The notes under the pieces: model-generated
The model's database searches: none
What the model was told of the DNA's origin: nothing
The model's input: the letters and a program-made list of their open reading frames with translations, nothing else
Made by a program: the position numbers and the translations under genes
Source: Pseudomonas panipatensis
GTDB lineage: Bacteria > Pseudomonadota > Gammaproteobacteria > Pseudomonadales > Pseudomonadaceae
Assembly (NCBI RefSeq): GCF_900099785.1
Contig: NZ_FNDS01000003.1
Span: 310,001-374,000 of the forward strand
Direction: 5' to 3'
Length of the DNA stretch: 64,000 bases
Shown here: positions 1-13,200 of the stretch, one piece after another
Layout of the letters: every line of letters starts with the position of its first letter
Numbering within the stretch: position 1 is the stretch's first letter

Positions 1-2552
1 ACTCCAACGATCAGGCTGCCGTGGTAGTCCTGTTTACTGAACCACAGTTGGTCGGCGTTGATGCCTGAGCCAAACTTCAGAATATCTACGTCCACGGCCG
101 CCGATGGCAAGTCTTTGCCGATCTCTTGAATAGTGTCGGAGCTGTCCCCTCTATTGAAGATATAGGTGTCGCTGCCCCTTTGACCACTCAGCAGGTCATT
201 GCCTTTGCCCCCCGTTATCACATTGTTTGCTTGCGTGCCCCTTATGTAATTGTCGAGGTTATTGCCGGTTGCGTTGATGTTGCCGTTGGTCGAGGCAAGA
301 TCGAGATTCTCAACATTATCGGGAAGGGTGTACTGGCTTACTCCGGTGCCACGGATTTCCACCCAGTCGTTTCCTTCGTTGGCCCTTTCCACGACGATAT
401 CGCCCACGTTGTCGACAATGTATCGGTCGGCGCCGCCTTGACCGATTAACGTGTCCACGCCACCGAGACCGTTAAGCACGTTGTCTGCGGCATTGCCGGT
501 AATGATGTTATTGAGTTCGTTGCCGGTACCATTGATGGCCGAGGCACCGGTAAGGGTCAGATTCTCAACGTTAGCGCCGAGGGTGTAGCTGACGCTGGCA
601 TTGATCGTATCGGTGCCTTCGTTGGCATTCTCGCTGACGATATCGCCTGAGCTATCTATCCAGTAGGTATCGTCGCCGAGTCCGCCATAGAGGGTATCGC
701 TGCCGGCACCGCCATCCAGGGTGTCGTTACCGGCGCCGCCGTTCAGGGTGTTGGCGTAGGCGTTGCCGATCAGGACGTTGTTCAGCGTGTTGCCGGTGCC
801 GCTGATGGCATTGCCGGTGAGGGTCAGATTCTCGACATTGGCGCCGAGGCTGTAGCTGATGCTGGCATTGACGGTATCGGTTCCCTCGTTGGCATTCTCG
901 ATCACCAGATCACCGCTGTTATCGACGCTGTAGGTATCGTTGCCGCCCATGCCTTTGAGGGTGTCAGCCCCCGCGCCACCGTCGAGCAGGTTGGCGGCGG
1001 CATTGCCGGTGATCAGGTTGTTCAGGCCGTTGCCGGTGCCATTGATGGCCGAGGTGCCGGCCAGGGTCAGGTTTTCGAGGTTGGCGCCGAGGGTGTAATT
1101 GAATCCGGCATACACGCTGTCGGTACCTTCGTTGAGGTTCTCGACGACCACATCGCCGCTGTCGACGTAGTAGCTATCGTCGCCGCCCATGCCCTTGAGC
1201 GTATCGGCTCCCGCGCCGCCGTCGAGCAGGTTGGCGGCGGCATTGCCGGTGATCAGGTTGTTCAGGCTATTGCCGGTGCCATTGATGGCGGCGCTACCGG
1301 TGAGGGTGAGGTTCTCGACGTTGTTGCCCAGGGTGAAGTTGACGCTGGCATACACCGAGTCGGTGCCCTGGCCGGCGTTTTCGGTGACGACATCGCCGGC
1401 GTTATCGACGTAGTAGATGTCGTCGCCGCCATTGCCCTGCATGTTGTCCGCGCCGGCGCGGCCATCGAGGACGTTGGCCACGGCGTTGCCGATCAGGGTG
1501 TCGTTGTAGGCCGAGCCGGTGGCGTTTTCGATGGTGCTGGTATAGGCGATGGTCAGGCAATCGCGGACATAGGCCTGGCCATTCCAGAATGCCTTGCCAA
1601 TTTGCGACCAACTGCCGGAGTTGAGGTTTAGCTGCACGCTTTGCGTCTGGTTGCTGGCATCAAGGCTGTCGATGCCGCCGGTATCGTAGATTGTTTCGAA
1701 GACGGATGTATCGGGTGTCCAGCTATAGGTGTTGTTGCCAGATTGGTAAGTGGTGTTGGCGCCATAAAGATACTGAATGGCCGAGATGTCGTTGAGCATC
1801 AAGGAGGTAGGGTAGAAGCTGTTTGAGTAGCCCCAAGTCAGGCTGGCGCCGTCGTAACTTCTGTAGCTCATGACGCTGTATTTGAGGTGGTCCTCCCCTG
1901 TGGCCGCGGGGAGCGAACTGCTATGGGGATGGGTCAGCCCCAGTGCATGTCCCAATTCGTGCAGGAAGGTCTGATAACCGTAGGTACCCTTGACGTTGGG
2001 GGTTGCATATTGGCTGCTGCTGACACCAATCCAGATATCGCCGGAGAACGGAGTGCCCTCGCTCGGATAGTAGGCTTTGGAGGTTGGTGTTCCTGCCGTG
2101 TCGCCGGTACGGCCCCAGCGGATGTCGCCGGCGCTGATGGCGCTGTCGGCCACTTCGCTGAAGGTCAGGTTCGAGATGTTCGCGTAGGCCTGCATGACTA
2201 CCTTTGCCGTCGCGATCTGCTCGTTGGTCAGGTTCAGCAGTGAGCCCGGTGCGCCGCTGCCATAGGTAGACGCTGAGGAAGAGAAGCTGTAGGTCAGGTT
2301 CACGCCTTGATGGAGGGCTGTACCCCATTTAGCGCCAAAAGGGCTGGTGGACGAGCCTCTGTAAATCAGATTGTCGATGCCGACGACATTGCTGCGAGAG
2401 CTTAAGTCGAAGGTCATGATGCTGCTGCGATTGCCGGTAATGCCATTGCCTCCAGGTGGGCTGACACTATTGGCCATTGCGAACCCCCGAATGGGTTCCT
2501 GCGGCTGATCATCGAAGAACTGTTCCGTGTCTGCTTGGTAGCGATTGCTCAT
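1..2552 (-). CDS. Serralysin-like RTX zinc metalloprotease (C-terminus off window)
   Basis: The frame is open from the ATG at 2552 to the window edge, so 850 residues are visible and the C-terminus is missing. The zinc site HELGHALGLTH lies at residues 198-208 and the Met-turn SVMSY has its Met at residue 228; together these are the metzincin (M10B, serralysin) signature. From about residue 350 the protein consists of repeated haemolysin-type calcium-binding modules (GGAGADTLKGMGGDD and variants), joined by recurrent segments of the ENLTLTG type. The last visible part resembles the HCBP-related domain (ADQLWFS). A purine-rich ribosome binding site (GAAGGAAAG) precedes the ATG. The family is secreted by type I systems and degrades extracellular proteins. 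It lies downstream of, and on the same strand as, an ABC/HlyD exporter pair, which is its likely transporter. The family assignment is firm. The substrate, and whether a specific inhibitor gene exists, cannot be seen. Confidence 0.9.
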   Translation of the reverse strand, partial: MSNRYQADTEQFFDDQPQEPIRGFAMANSVSPPGGNGITGNRSSIMTFDLSSRSNVVGIDNLIYRGSSTSPFGAKWGTALHQGVNLTYSFSSSASTYGSGAPGSLLNLTNEQIATAKVVMQAYANISNLTFSEVADSAISAGDIRWGRTGDTAGTPTSKAYYPSEGTPFSGDIWIGVSSSQYATPNVKGTYGYQTFLHELGHALGLTHPHSSSLPAATGEDHLKYSVMSYRSYDGASLTWGYSNSFYPTSLMLNDISAIQYLYGANTTYQSGNNTYSWTPDTSVFETIYDTGGIDSLDASNQTQSVQLNLNSGSWSQIGKAFWNGQAYVRDCLTIAYTSTIENATGSAYNDTLIGNAVANVLDGRAGADNMQGNGGDDIYYVDNAGDVVTENAGQGTDSVYASVNFTLGNNVENLTLTGSAAINGTGNSLNNLITGNAAANLLDGGAGADTLKGMGGDDSYYVDSGDVVVENLNEGTDSVYAGFNYTLGANLENLTLAGTSAINGTGNGLNNLITGNAAANLLDGGAGADTLKGMGGNDTYSVDNSGDLVIENANEGTDTVNASISYSLGANVENLTLTGNAISGTGNTLNNVLIGNAYANTLNGGAGNDTLDGGAGSDTLYGGLGDDTYWIDSSGDIVSENANEGTDTINASVSYTLGANVENLTLTGASAINGTGNELNNIITGNAADNVLNGLGGVDTLIGQGGADRYIVDNVGDIVVERANEGNDWVEIRGTGVSQYTLPDNVENLDLASTNGNINATGNNLDNYIRGTQANNVITGGKGNDLLSGQRGSDTYIFNRGDSSDTIQEIGKDLPSAAVDVDILKFGSGINADQLWFSKQDYHGSLIVG

Positions 2553-2720
2553 GGTGCTTTCCTTCTGATTGCTTGAACTACATTCGCCGTAACCCTCTCC
2601 ATCCACTTCCCGGCAGCGCCCACGTCAACCAGGCGCCGCCGTACATCACTGGGCACGGCCCTACTTGCAACCCCCGATCACCAGGGGGCACTTCCACACC
2701 GGGAACTGACGCGCCCCGGT

Positions 2721-4148
2721 TCAACGTTCTTCCAGACTCTCATCGACATAGCGCTTCAGCGGGCTGAGGAAGTAGTCGATGACACGCTGGCGGTCCGTCT
2801 TGATTTCGGCGCGGACCGCCATGCCCGGGGTCAGCGGCACGTCCTGGCTGCCGACGCGGATATGGCTCTGGTTCAGTTCGATGCGCAGGCTGTAGAGCAG
2901 GCCGCGCTTTTCGTCTTCGATGGCGTCGTCGGAGAGGCTGAGGACTTTGCCGTGGAGTACGCCGTATTTGGTGAAGTTGAAGGTCTCGACCTTGATCGCC
3001 ACGTCCTGGCCGGGGTGGACGAAGCCGATGTCCTTGTTTTCCAGTTGCGCTTCGATTTCCAGCGGTTGGTCGCGCGGCACCAGCACCATCAGTGGCTGGG
3101 CTTCGGTGACCACGCCGCCGGCGGTGTGGATGGCCAGTTGCTGCACGGTGCCGTCCACCGGGGCGGTGAGGCGGGTGAGGCTGTCGAGGCGCTGGGCTTT
3201 GTGCAGGTCCTGTTGCAGGGCGGCGGCTTTCTGCTCGGACTGGTGCAGCAGGTCGAGCATGGCCCGGCGGCTTTGCGCCAGGGTAGTTTCGCGGCGTTCC
3301 TGGGCTTCCTGGCGCGAGGCGCCGAGTTCCTGGATGCGGCTCAGGCGTTCGTCGAGCTGGCGTTCCTGTTCCAGTTGTTCCTGCTGCTTGCCCAGGTAGT
3401 GGTGCATGGGCACCAGGCCTTTTTCCGCGAGGCGCGCATAGTCGGCGGTGATGCGCCGGGTGATCGGCAGCATCTGTTCGAGCTTGTGCGCCGATTGCCG
3501 CGCGGCGTTGATTTCGGCGGTGCGCTGGGCGATCTGCGCTTCGCTCTGCGCGAGGTTGCCGCGCAGTTCCGCGTACTGGCCTTGCAGCCATTGGCTGGCG
3601 GCGCGTTGCTGTTCGGCGCTGGCTTGCGGCAGGCGCGCGGCGAGGTCGCTCGGCGCCTGGCGCCGGTCGATGGCGTCGAGCAGGGCCTGGGCGCGCACCG
3701 CGTCGATCTGCGCGGCGAGCAGGTCGCTCTTCAGGCGTTCGACGTCGGCGCCGGTCTGGCTCGGGTCGAGTTCCACCAGCAGGTCGCCGGCCTTCACCGC
3801 CTGGCCGTCGCTCACGTGGATGGCTTTGACCACGGCCACTTCGTGGGGCTGGATGGTCTTGCTGCGGCCGCTGGCGACGATGCGTCCGTTGGCGCTGGCG
3901 ACCACGTCGACCTGGCCGAGGCAGGCCCAGGCCAGGGCCAGCCCGGCGAAGGCCATGATCAGCCATTGCAGGTAGCGCGGCGCCGGGTGCACGGGGTTTT
4001 CCTGCAGGGCCAGGGCGGCGGGGAGGAAGTGCACTTCGTGGTGCAGGCGCGGCGGCGGGTCCATGCTCCGGCGCCGTTGCCAGGCGTGGCGCCAGGCCTG
4101 GCGGTAACGCTGGATGAGGGCGCGGCGGGCGCCGGGGGCGTGGCTCAT
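2721..4148 (-). CDS. HlyD-family type I secretion adaptor (system A)
   Basis: This 475-residue protein has a cytoplasmic N-terminal tail of about 58 residues and one membrane segment (about 60-78, LQWLIMAFAGLALAWACL). A biotinyl-lipoyl-like half follows (VVASANGRIVASGRS ... VKAIHVSDGQAVKAGD). The middle is a long Gln/Glu/Ala-rich coiled coil (about 160-330), then a second lipoyl half and the C-terminal beta barrel (GMAVRAEIKTDRQRVIDYFL), all typical of HlyD/LapC adaptors. The start at 4148 is chosen because the reading frame further upstream only overlaps the ABC gene. The adaptor bridges the inner-membrane ABC exporter (ends 53 bp upstream) and an outer-membrane TolC. No TolC gene is adjacent, so it may borrow one. 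The RTX protease 168 bp downstream is the likely cargo. Confidence 0.9.
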   Translation of the reverse strand: MSHAPGARRALIQRYRQAWRHAWQRRRSMDPPPRLHHEVHFLPAALALQENPVHPAPRYLQWLIMAFAGLALAWACLGQVDVVASANGRIVASGRSKTIQPHEVAVVKAIHVSDGQAVKAGDLLVELDPSQTGADVERLKSDLLAAQIDAVRAQALLDAIDRRQAPSDLAARLPQASAEQQRAASQWLQGQYAELRGNLAQSEAQIAQRTAEINAARQSAHKLEQMLPITRRITADYARLAEKGLVPMHHYLGKQQEQLEQERQLDERLSRIQELGASRQEAQERRETTLAQSRRAMLDLLHQSEQKAAALQQDLHKAQRLDSLTRLTAPVDGTVQQLAIHTAGGVVTEAQPLMVLVPRDQPLEIEAQLENKDIGFVHPGQDVAIKVETFNFTKYGVLHGKVLSLSDDAIEDEKRGLLYSLRIELNQSHIRVGSQDVPLTPGMAVRAEIKTDRQRVIDYFLSPLKRYVDESLEER

Positions 4149-4201
4149 GGTCGGACCTCCGTGGCCGATGAGCGCCCGGCGCCTGCCGGGCGCGGGATGC
4201 C

Positions 4202-6334
<2,133 letters not shown>

Positions 6335-6880
6335 CGTGTCTTCAGTCCTTTGTTATTGCGTTTGTCGAACAGCGCTCCAGCGATGCCCGGATTGTTCGCC
6401 GGGAAGCCCTGCGGAAAACAATGCCGTGGGTGACAGAACGGCTCTGAATCAGGGGTTTCAGACAGGCGCGGGATGGCTTTCGGCAGGGCGCGAGGGTGGC
6501 TTCGCCGGGACGCGGGCGGCGCGGGGGCCGGGGCGATGCGGGTTGTCTCAAGCGCTGGCGGTGAACCTCCGCGCAGGCCTTGGGCTTTCGCGCTGGGCAA
6601 TAGGCGGCGGATCGGATTTGTCTGGAAATGCTTTGAGACGCGCTATGGGCGGCGCACTCGGGAAAGCCATTGCGTTGCCATTGGCGTTTTAACTCATTGC
6701 TTTTAGGGAATATTTATTGGCGGCGGCGGGGTATTTATATGGCGGAATCAAGCGGGTGAATAAGTTGGTGGGAAAGTTTGCTGGCCGATTGATGCGTTAA
6801 TACTGGCCTTGGTTGCTGGCGAATATATCGCGTATTGCTTTCAGTGGCGTTTTGGCATGTTTTATATATTTTGTAAGGCA

Positions 6881-6908
6881 TTGAAAAAATTAGTATTTAT
6901 TATAAATA
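6881..6908 (+). promoter_or_regulatory. Possible sigma-70 promoter in AT-rich region
   Basis: TTGAAA (6881-6886) and TAAATA (6903-6908) are separated by 16 bp within an AT-rich patch upstream of the adhesin gene. The match is moderate, and AT-rich DNA produces such matches by chance. Confidence 0.25.
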
Positions 6909-6998
6909 AATGAAATTAAAAGGATTTTCATAAAAGTTCCTTGTGCTGGTTTAATTATTTGTCGGGAGGCGCAACCTGTCTTTCGGATAGTTTGGCTG

Positions 6999-7047
6999 GG
7001 CTTTTAAGGCGATCCTTAGATACTTCTGCTTTTCGACTTTCTAGCAT
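6999..7047 (+). promoter_or_regulatory. Conserved adhesin-regulon promoter element, copy 1
   Basis: It starts with GGCTTTTAAGG, continues with the core ATCCTTAGATAC (7012-7023) and ends with TAGCAT (7042-7047), which fits a -10 box. The same layout is found before the second adhesin (15011), the TolC-ABC-HlyD operon (25872) and, less perfectly, the double-glycine peptide (25016). The T of TCC and the TAGCAT start are 29 bp apart here, exactly as in copy 2. No TTGACA-like -35 is present at the right distance, so the core probably serves an activator. The leader to the ATG at 7204 would be about 150 nt. Confidence 0.6.
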
Positions 7048-7203
7048 GGGCTTGGAAACTTCCAATTTGTACGGCCGGGCGGTCGTTACTTGCTGTTTTC
7101 AGAGGCGGAGTAATGGCGGCTGCGTAGGAGGTTTTCGTTCTTGGTTGCGCCCTCATGTATGGCCGAAGTGGCGCGAAACATTCCTTGCTGGAGTTACAGT
7201 TAC

Positions 7204-10200
7204 ATGGCCGAAAATACAGTGAATAACGAAAAGGATCTCGTGCAGGCCACCGCGCTCCCCGTGGTGGATGCCGCGGAGCTGACCCCTACCGCAATCGATG
7301 GCAGCGTGGCGGCAGCGCCGCTGGCGTTGAGCGTCAGTGCGTTGACGAGCTCGCTCCAGACCCCGCGCGCGCTGCCGCCGACGATCGGCTCGGTGCTCGA
7401 TGACAACGGCAGCATCCAGGGGCCGCTGCAGCAGAATGCCTACACCGACGACCAGACGCCGACCCTCAGCGGCAGCGGTCTCAGCGTCGGGCAGGTGGTG
7501 TCCGTCTACGACAATGGCGCCCGGCTCGGTTCGGTCAGGGTCAAGGCCGACGGCACCTGGAACTACAACCCGACCACGCCGCTGAACGAAGGGGTCCATA
7601 CCTTCACGGTCAGTATCGATAACGGCGTGACCTTTAGCGCGCCCTTCACCCTGCATGTCGATATCACGGCGCCTAACGACGTCGATCAACTGCTGGTGGT
7701 CGACGCCGTTGGCAGCATCACCGGTGTCATCGACGATAACGGCGCAACCGACGATCGCCGTCCGGTGATCAGCGGCCATGCGCAGGTCGGCGACGGCAAC
7801 ACCGTGCTGGTGAAAATCTATGCCGATGGCAACGACAGCACCCCGATCGGTTCCGCCAGCGTGGACGCCGCGACGGGCAAGTGGTCCTTCACGCCACCGG
7901 CCGATCTGGCCGATGGGCAGCACAGTTTCTCCTTCGTTGCCGTGGATGCCGCTGGCACCCCCTCGGGCGAGCCCTTCGCGGATGCGACGCCGAGCGTGAG
8001 CTTCAGCGTCGACACCACCCCGCCACCGCCGCCGCCGACACCGTTGTCGGGCTCGGAAGACCTGATCGACGACGTCGGCCCGGTCACCGGCACCATCGCC
8101 AAGGGCGGCATGACCGATGATGCGCGGCCGACCTTCGAGGGCAAGCTGCAATCGGACAGCGATGCCGTCATGGTGAAGGTCTACGACGGCAACACCTTGA
8201 TCGGCTCGGCGCTGGTGAATGCCGCCGACAAGAGCTGGCGCTTCGAGCCGGCCAGCGATCTGGTCCCCGGCCCGCACAGCTTCAGCCTCTCGACGGTGGA
8301 TGCGGTCGGCAATGAAAGCGCGCGCAACGAGGGCTGGGACTTCACCCTGGTGGATACCAGCGTGCCGCTGCCGGCGCCGGTCATCGGCATGGTGCTGGAT
8401 GACCATGGCAGCGTCAGCGGTCCGCTGGCCAGCGGCGACGTCACCGACGACCAGAGCCTGAGCGTCAGCGGCACCGGCCTGGTCGGCAATACCGTGGTGC
8501 TCTACGTCGATGGCCAGCCGGCAGCGACCGCCCAGGTCGACGGCAACGGCAATTGGCAAGCCGAACTGCCGATCGCCGGCGACGGCGCCAAGGAAATCAC
8601 CGCCAAGCTGCAGGATGGCGCCGGCCGCCTGAGCCCGGCCAGCACGCCGCTGGACGTGACCCTCGACACCACCGCGCCGGCCAAGCCGAGCGATGTCGTG
8701 GCGACTGACGATGTCGGCCCGGTCACCGGGCCGATCGCCAATGGCGGCACCACCGACGACACCACCCCGACCCTGAGCGGCAAGGGCGAGCCGGGCGGCG
8801 TGGCGACCATCAGCGATGACGGCACCGTATTGGGCACCGCGCTGGTGGATGGCAATGGCAACTGGTCGTTCACTCCCGATCAGCCGTTGGCCGACGGCCC
8901 GCACAGCCTTAGCGTCACTGTCAGCGACCGCGCCGGCAACACCGGCCCGGCCAGCGATGCGCTGCAGTTCAATGTCGAGTCGGTGCTGCCGACGGTGAAC
9001 ATCGCCGTCGCGCGCGACGCGGTGGGCAGCATCACTGGTGATGTGCTGGACAACGGCGCCACCGACGACAAGCGGCCGACGCTGATCGGTACCGCCACGG
9101 CCAATGGCCTGGTGACGGTCCACGAAGGCGCGGTCGTGCTCGGCAGTGTGCAGGCCGACGCCAACGGCGACTGGAGCCTGCGTCTGCCGCAGGATCAGAG
9201 CGACGGCGCGCACACCTACACCGCGACCGTGACCAACGCCGCCGGCAAGACCGCCAGCGACGATTTCACCCTCACCGTGGATTCCCAGGCACCGGCCCGC
9301 CCGAGCATCGGCGAAGTGCTGGATGACGTGGGCGCGATCCAGGGTCCGCTGAGCGCTGGCGCGGCCACCGACGATACCCGTCCGACCGTGCAGGGCCACG
9401 ACGCCGAGCCGAACAGCCTGGTGACCGTCTACGACAATGGCGCGCCGATCGGTAGCGTGCAGGCCGACAACAACGGTGTCTGGAGCCTGGATCTGCCGAC
9501 CCTGGCCGATGGCCCGCACAGCCTGAGCGTGACCGCCACCGATGCGGTGGGTAACGTCAGCCAGCCGAGCGCGCCGTTCGCCTTCGACGTCGATACCGTA
9601 CCGCCGCAGCAGACCGTCATCGACCGCATCGAAGTGATCGACGATGTCGGCCCGGTCACCGGGGTCATCGCCGATGGTGGCAAGACCGACGACGCTCAGC
9701 CGGAAATCCGTGGCCATGTGCAGGGCAGCGATGCGAGCAGCGTGCAGGTCTTCGACGGCACTACCTTGCTCGGCACCGCGCTGATCGATGCCAATGGCAA
9801 CTGGAGCCTGGTCTCCCCGGTACTGGCGTCCGGTGCTCACCAGATCGAAGCGCGGCCGCTGGATGTGGCCGGCAACCCCGGCGCGATGACCACGCCGATC
9901 GCTTTCGAGCTGGTGGACGCACCGACCATGCCACTGCCGTCGGCGCCGAGCATCGCCGAACTGCTCGATGACCATGGCTCGGTCACCGGCCCGCTGCACA
10001 GCGGCGAGCGCACCGACGACAGCAGCCTGACGGTCAGCGGCACCGCCGATGCGAACACCACCGTGGTGCTGTTCGTCAACGGCCAGGCCGCGGCCAGCGT
10101 GGCGGTCGATGCCAGCGGCACCTGGCAGACCGAACTGCCGCTGTCCGGCGACGGCGACAAGGCGATCACCGCCAAGGCGCAGGACGCCTACGGCCGCCAA

Positions 10201-13200
10201 GGCCCGGCGAGCAACGAACTGGACGTGACCCTCGACACCACCGCGCCGGCCAAGCCGGGCCCTGTGCTGGCCACCGACGATGTCGGCCCGGTCACCGGCC
10301 CGATCGCCAATGGCAGCACCACCGACGACACCACCCCGACCCTGAGCGGCAAGGGTGAACCGGGCGGCGTGGCGACCATCAGCGATGACGGCACCGTACT
10401 GGGCACCGCGCTGGTCGACGGCAACGGCGACTGGTCGTTCACCCCTGACCAGCCGCTGGCCGATGGCCCGCACAGCATCAGCGCCACCGTCAGCGACGTG
10501 GCCGGCAACACCAGCCCGGCCAGCGACGCGCTGCAGTTCGGCGTGCAGGGCGTGCCGCCGATGGTCAGCATTACCGCCGCGCGTGACGCGGTGGGCAGCA
10601 TCACTGGCGATGTGCTGGACAACGGCGTCACCGACGACCGCCGGCCGACGCTGGTCGGTACCGCCAGCGCCAATGGCCTGGTAGTGATCAAGGAAGGCCC
10701 GGTGGTCTACGGCAGCGCCGTGGCCGATGCCAATGGCGACTGGCAACTGCGCCTGCCGCTGAACCAGAGCGAAGGCGAGCACACCTATACCGCCAGCCTG
10801 ACCAGCGCGACCGGGCAAACCGCCAGCGCCGAGTTCAACCTGACCGTGGACAGCGTGGCGCCGACGCGCCCGAGCATCGATGCGGTGATGGATGACGTGG
10901 GCCCGTACCAGGGTCTGCTGAGCCCCTACGCGATCACCGATGACGCCAACCCGACCGTGCAGGGCAGCGATGCCGAGCCGGACAGCCTGGTCAAGGTCTA
11001 CGACAATGGCGTGCTGATCGGCAGCGTGCAGGCCGATGCCAATGGCGAGTGGAGCCTGGATCTGCCGACCCTGGCCGATGGCTTGCACAAGCTGGCGGTG
11101 AGCGCGACCGACGCGGCGGGCAACACCAGCCTGCGTAGCGCCGCCTTCAACTTCACGGTGGACACCGCCGCGCCGACCAGCGTGATCGACAAGATCGAGC
11201 TGCTCGACGATGTCGGTCCGGTGACCGGTGCCATCGTCAATGGCACGACCACCGACGACACCCAGCCGGAACTGCGTGGCCACGTGCAGGGCAGCGATGC
11301 CAGCGCGGTGGCGGTTTACGACGACGGCATCCTGTTGGGCGTGGCGGCTATCGATAGCCGCGGCAACTGGAGCTTCACCTCGCCCGATCTGCTGGCCGGC
11401 GAGCACCGGTTCTCCGCGCGTCCGTTGGACAAGGCGGGTAACGCCGGGCAAGCCAGCGCGACCATCGACTTCTGGGTCGATGACGGCAGCAATCCGCTGC
11501 CCAGCGCGCCGACCATCGACGAGGCCTACGACGACCAGGGCAGCATCACCGGCCCGCTGAGCGCTGGCCAGCACACCGATGACAGCAGCCTGACGGTCAG
11601 CGGCACCGCCGATGCGAACACCACCGTGCTGCTCTTCGTCAACGGCCAGGCCGTGGCCAGCGTGGCGGTCGACGCTACCGGTACTTGGCAGACCGAGCTG
11701 CCGCTGTCTGGCGACGGCGCCAAGGAAATCACCGCCAAGGCGCAGGATGCCGCCGGCCGCCAAGGCCCACTCAGCAGCCCGCTGGATGTGGTCCTCGACA
11801 CCACCGCGCCGGCCAAGCCGAGCAACGTGGTCGCCACTGACGATGTCGGCCAGGTGACCGGCCCGATCGCCAATGGCAGCACCACCGACGACACCACCCC
11901 GACCCTCAGTGGCAAGGGCGAGCCGGGCACCGTGGCGACCATCAGCGATGGCGGCACGCTGCTCGGCAGCGCGCTGGTGGATGGCAATGGCAACTGGTCG
12001 TTCACCCCCGACCAGCCGTTGAACGAAGGTCCGCACAGCCTCAGCGCGACCCTCACCGATGCGGCCGGCAATACCGGTCCGGCCAGCGATCCGCTGCAAT
12101 TCGGCGTGGAAACCCTTGGCGCCACGGTCAGCATCCGCGCGGTGCTGGACGCGGTCGGCAGCATCACCGGGGAAGTGCAGAACGGCGGCGTGACCGACGA
12201 TCCGCGTCCGATCCTGCTGGGCAATGCCACTGCCAATGCGCTGGTGATCGTCAGCGAGGGCGCGGTGGTCTACGGCAGTGTCGTGGCCGACGCCAACGGC
12301 GACTGGAGCCTGCGTCTGCCGCTGCGCCAGAGCGATGGCGAGCACACCTACAGCGCCCTGGCGAAAACCAGCGCCGGCGACACCGCCAACGCTGACTTCA
12401 GCCTCACCGTGGATACCCTGGCGCCGGCGCGTCCGGGCATCGTCACGGTGCTCGACGATGTCGGCGGCATCCAGGGCCCATTGGCGCCGAACGCCCTGAC
12501 CGACGATAGCCAGCCGACCTTGCAGGGACATGCTGGCGCCGCCGGCGACCGGGTCGAGGTGTACGACAACGGCACGCTGCTTGGTACGGCCCTGGCCGAT
12601 GCCAATGGCGACTGGACGTTCACCCCCGCTCAGCCGCTGGCCGATGGCCCGCATGCCTTCACCGCCCGCGCCAGCGACGAGGCCGGCAATACCAGCCTGC
12701 CGAGCGCGACCTTCGCGCTGACCATCGATAGCGTCGCGCCGGCCCAGCCGAGCGATGTACAGGCTATCGATAACGTCGGCAGTGTCACCGGTCCGATCGC
12801 CTCTGGCGGGGTGACCGACGACGCGACCCCGACCCTCACCGGCAAGGGCGAGCCGGGTAGCCTGGCGAACGTCAGCGACAACGGCACGCTGCTGGGCTCC
12901 GCCCTGGTGGATGCCAACGGCGACTGGTCGTTCACCCCGAGCACGCCGCTGGCCGAAGGCGCGCACAGCCTCAGCGCGACCCTGACCGACAAGGCGGGCA
13001 ACACCAGCCCGGCCAGCGATACGCTGGACTTCAGCGTCGAGCTGACCGCACCCAGCGTGACCATCGTCGCGCTGCGCGACGATGTCGGGGCGATCACCGG
13101 GAACATCGCCCAGGGCGGCGTCACCGACGACACCCTGCCGAGCCTCACCGGCATGGCCAGCGGCGCGGTGGCGGTCCTGATCTTCGATGGTCAGACGCTG

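Larger units (their letters stand above)
6335..7203. other. Intergenic region between divergent secretion and adhesin genes
   Basis: This stretch of 869 bp shows no convincing gene. The first part (about 6335-6690) is GC-rich with no recognisable motif. From about 6690 to 6960 it becomes strikingly AT-rich for this genome, with several runs of A/T (for example 6881-6920). The conserved 50-bp promoter-like element of the adhesin regulon lies at 6999-7047. An AGGAGG at 7126-7131 sits 9 bp before a TTG at 7141 that is in frame with the adhesin gene. This could give an alternative N-terminal extension of 21 residues. Confidence 0.6.

Noticed and set aside
6787-6800. TTGAT-like half site as an Anr box before the adhesin
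   Set aside because: The second half (TAATA) does not match ATCAA and the position does not suit the likely promoter.
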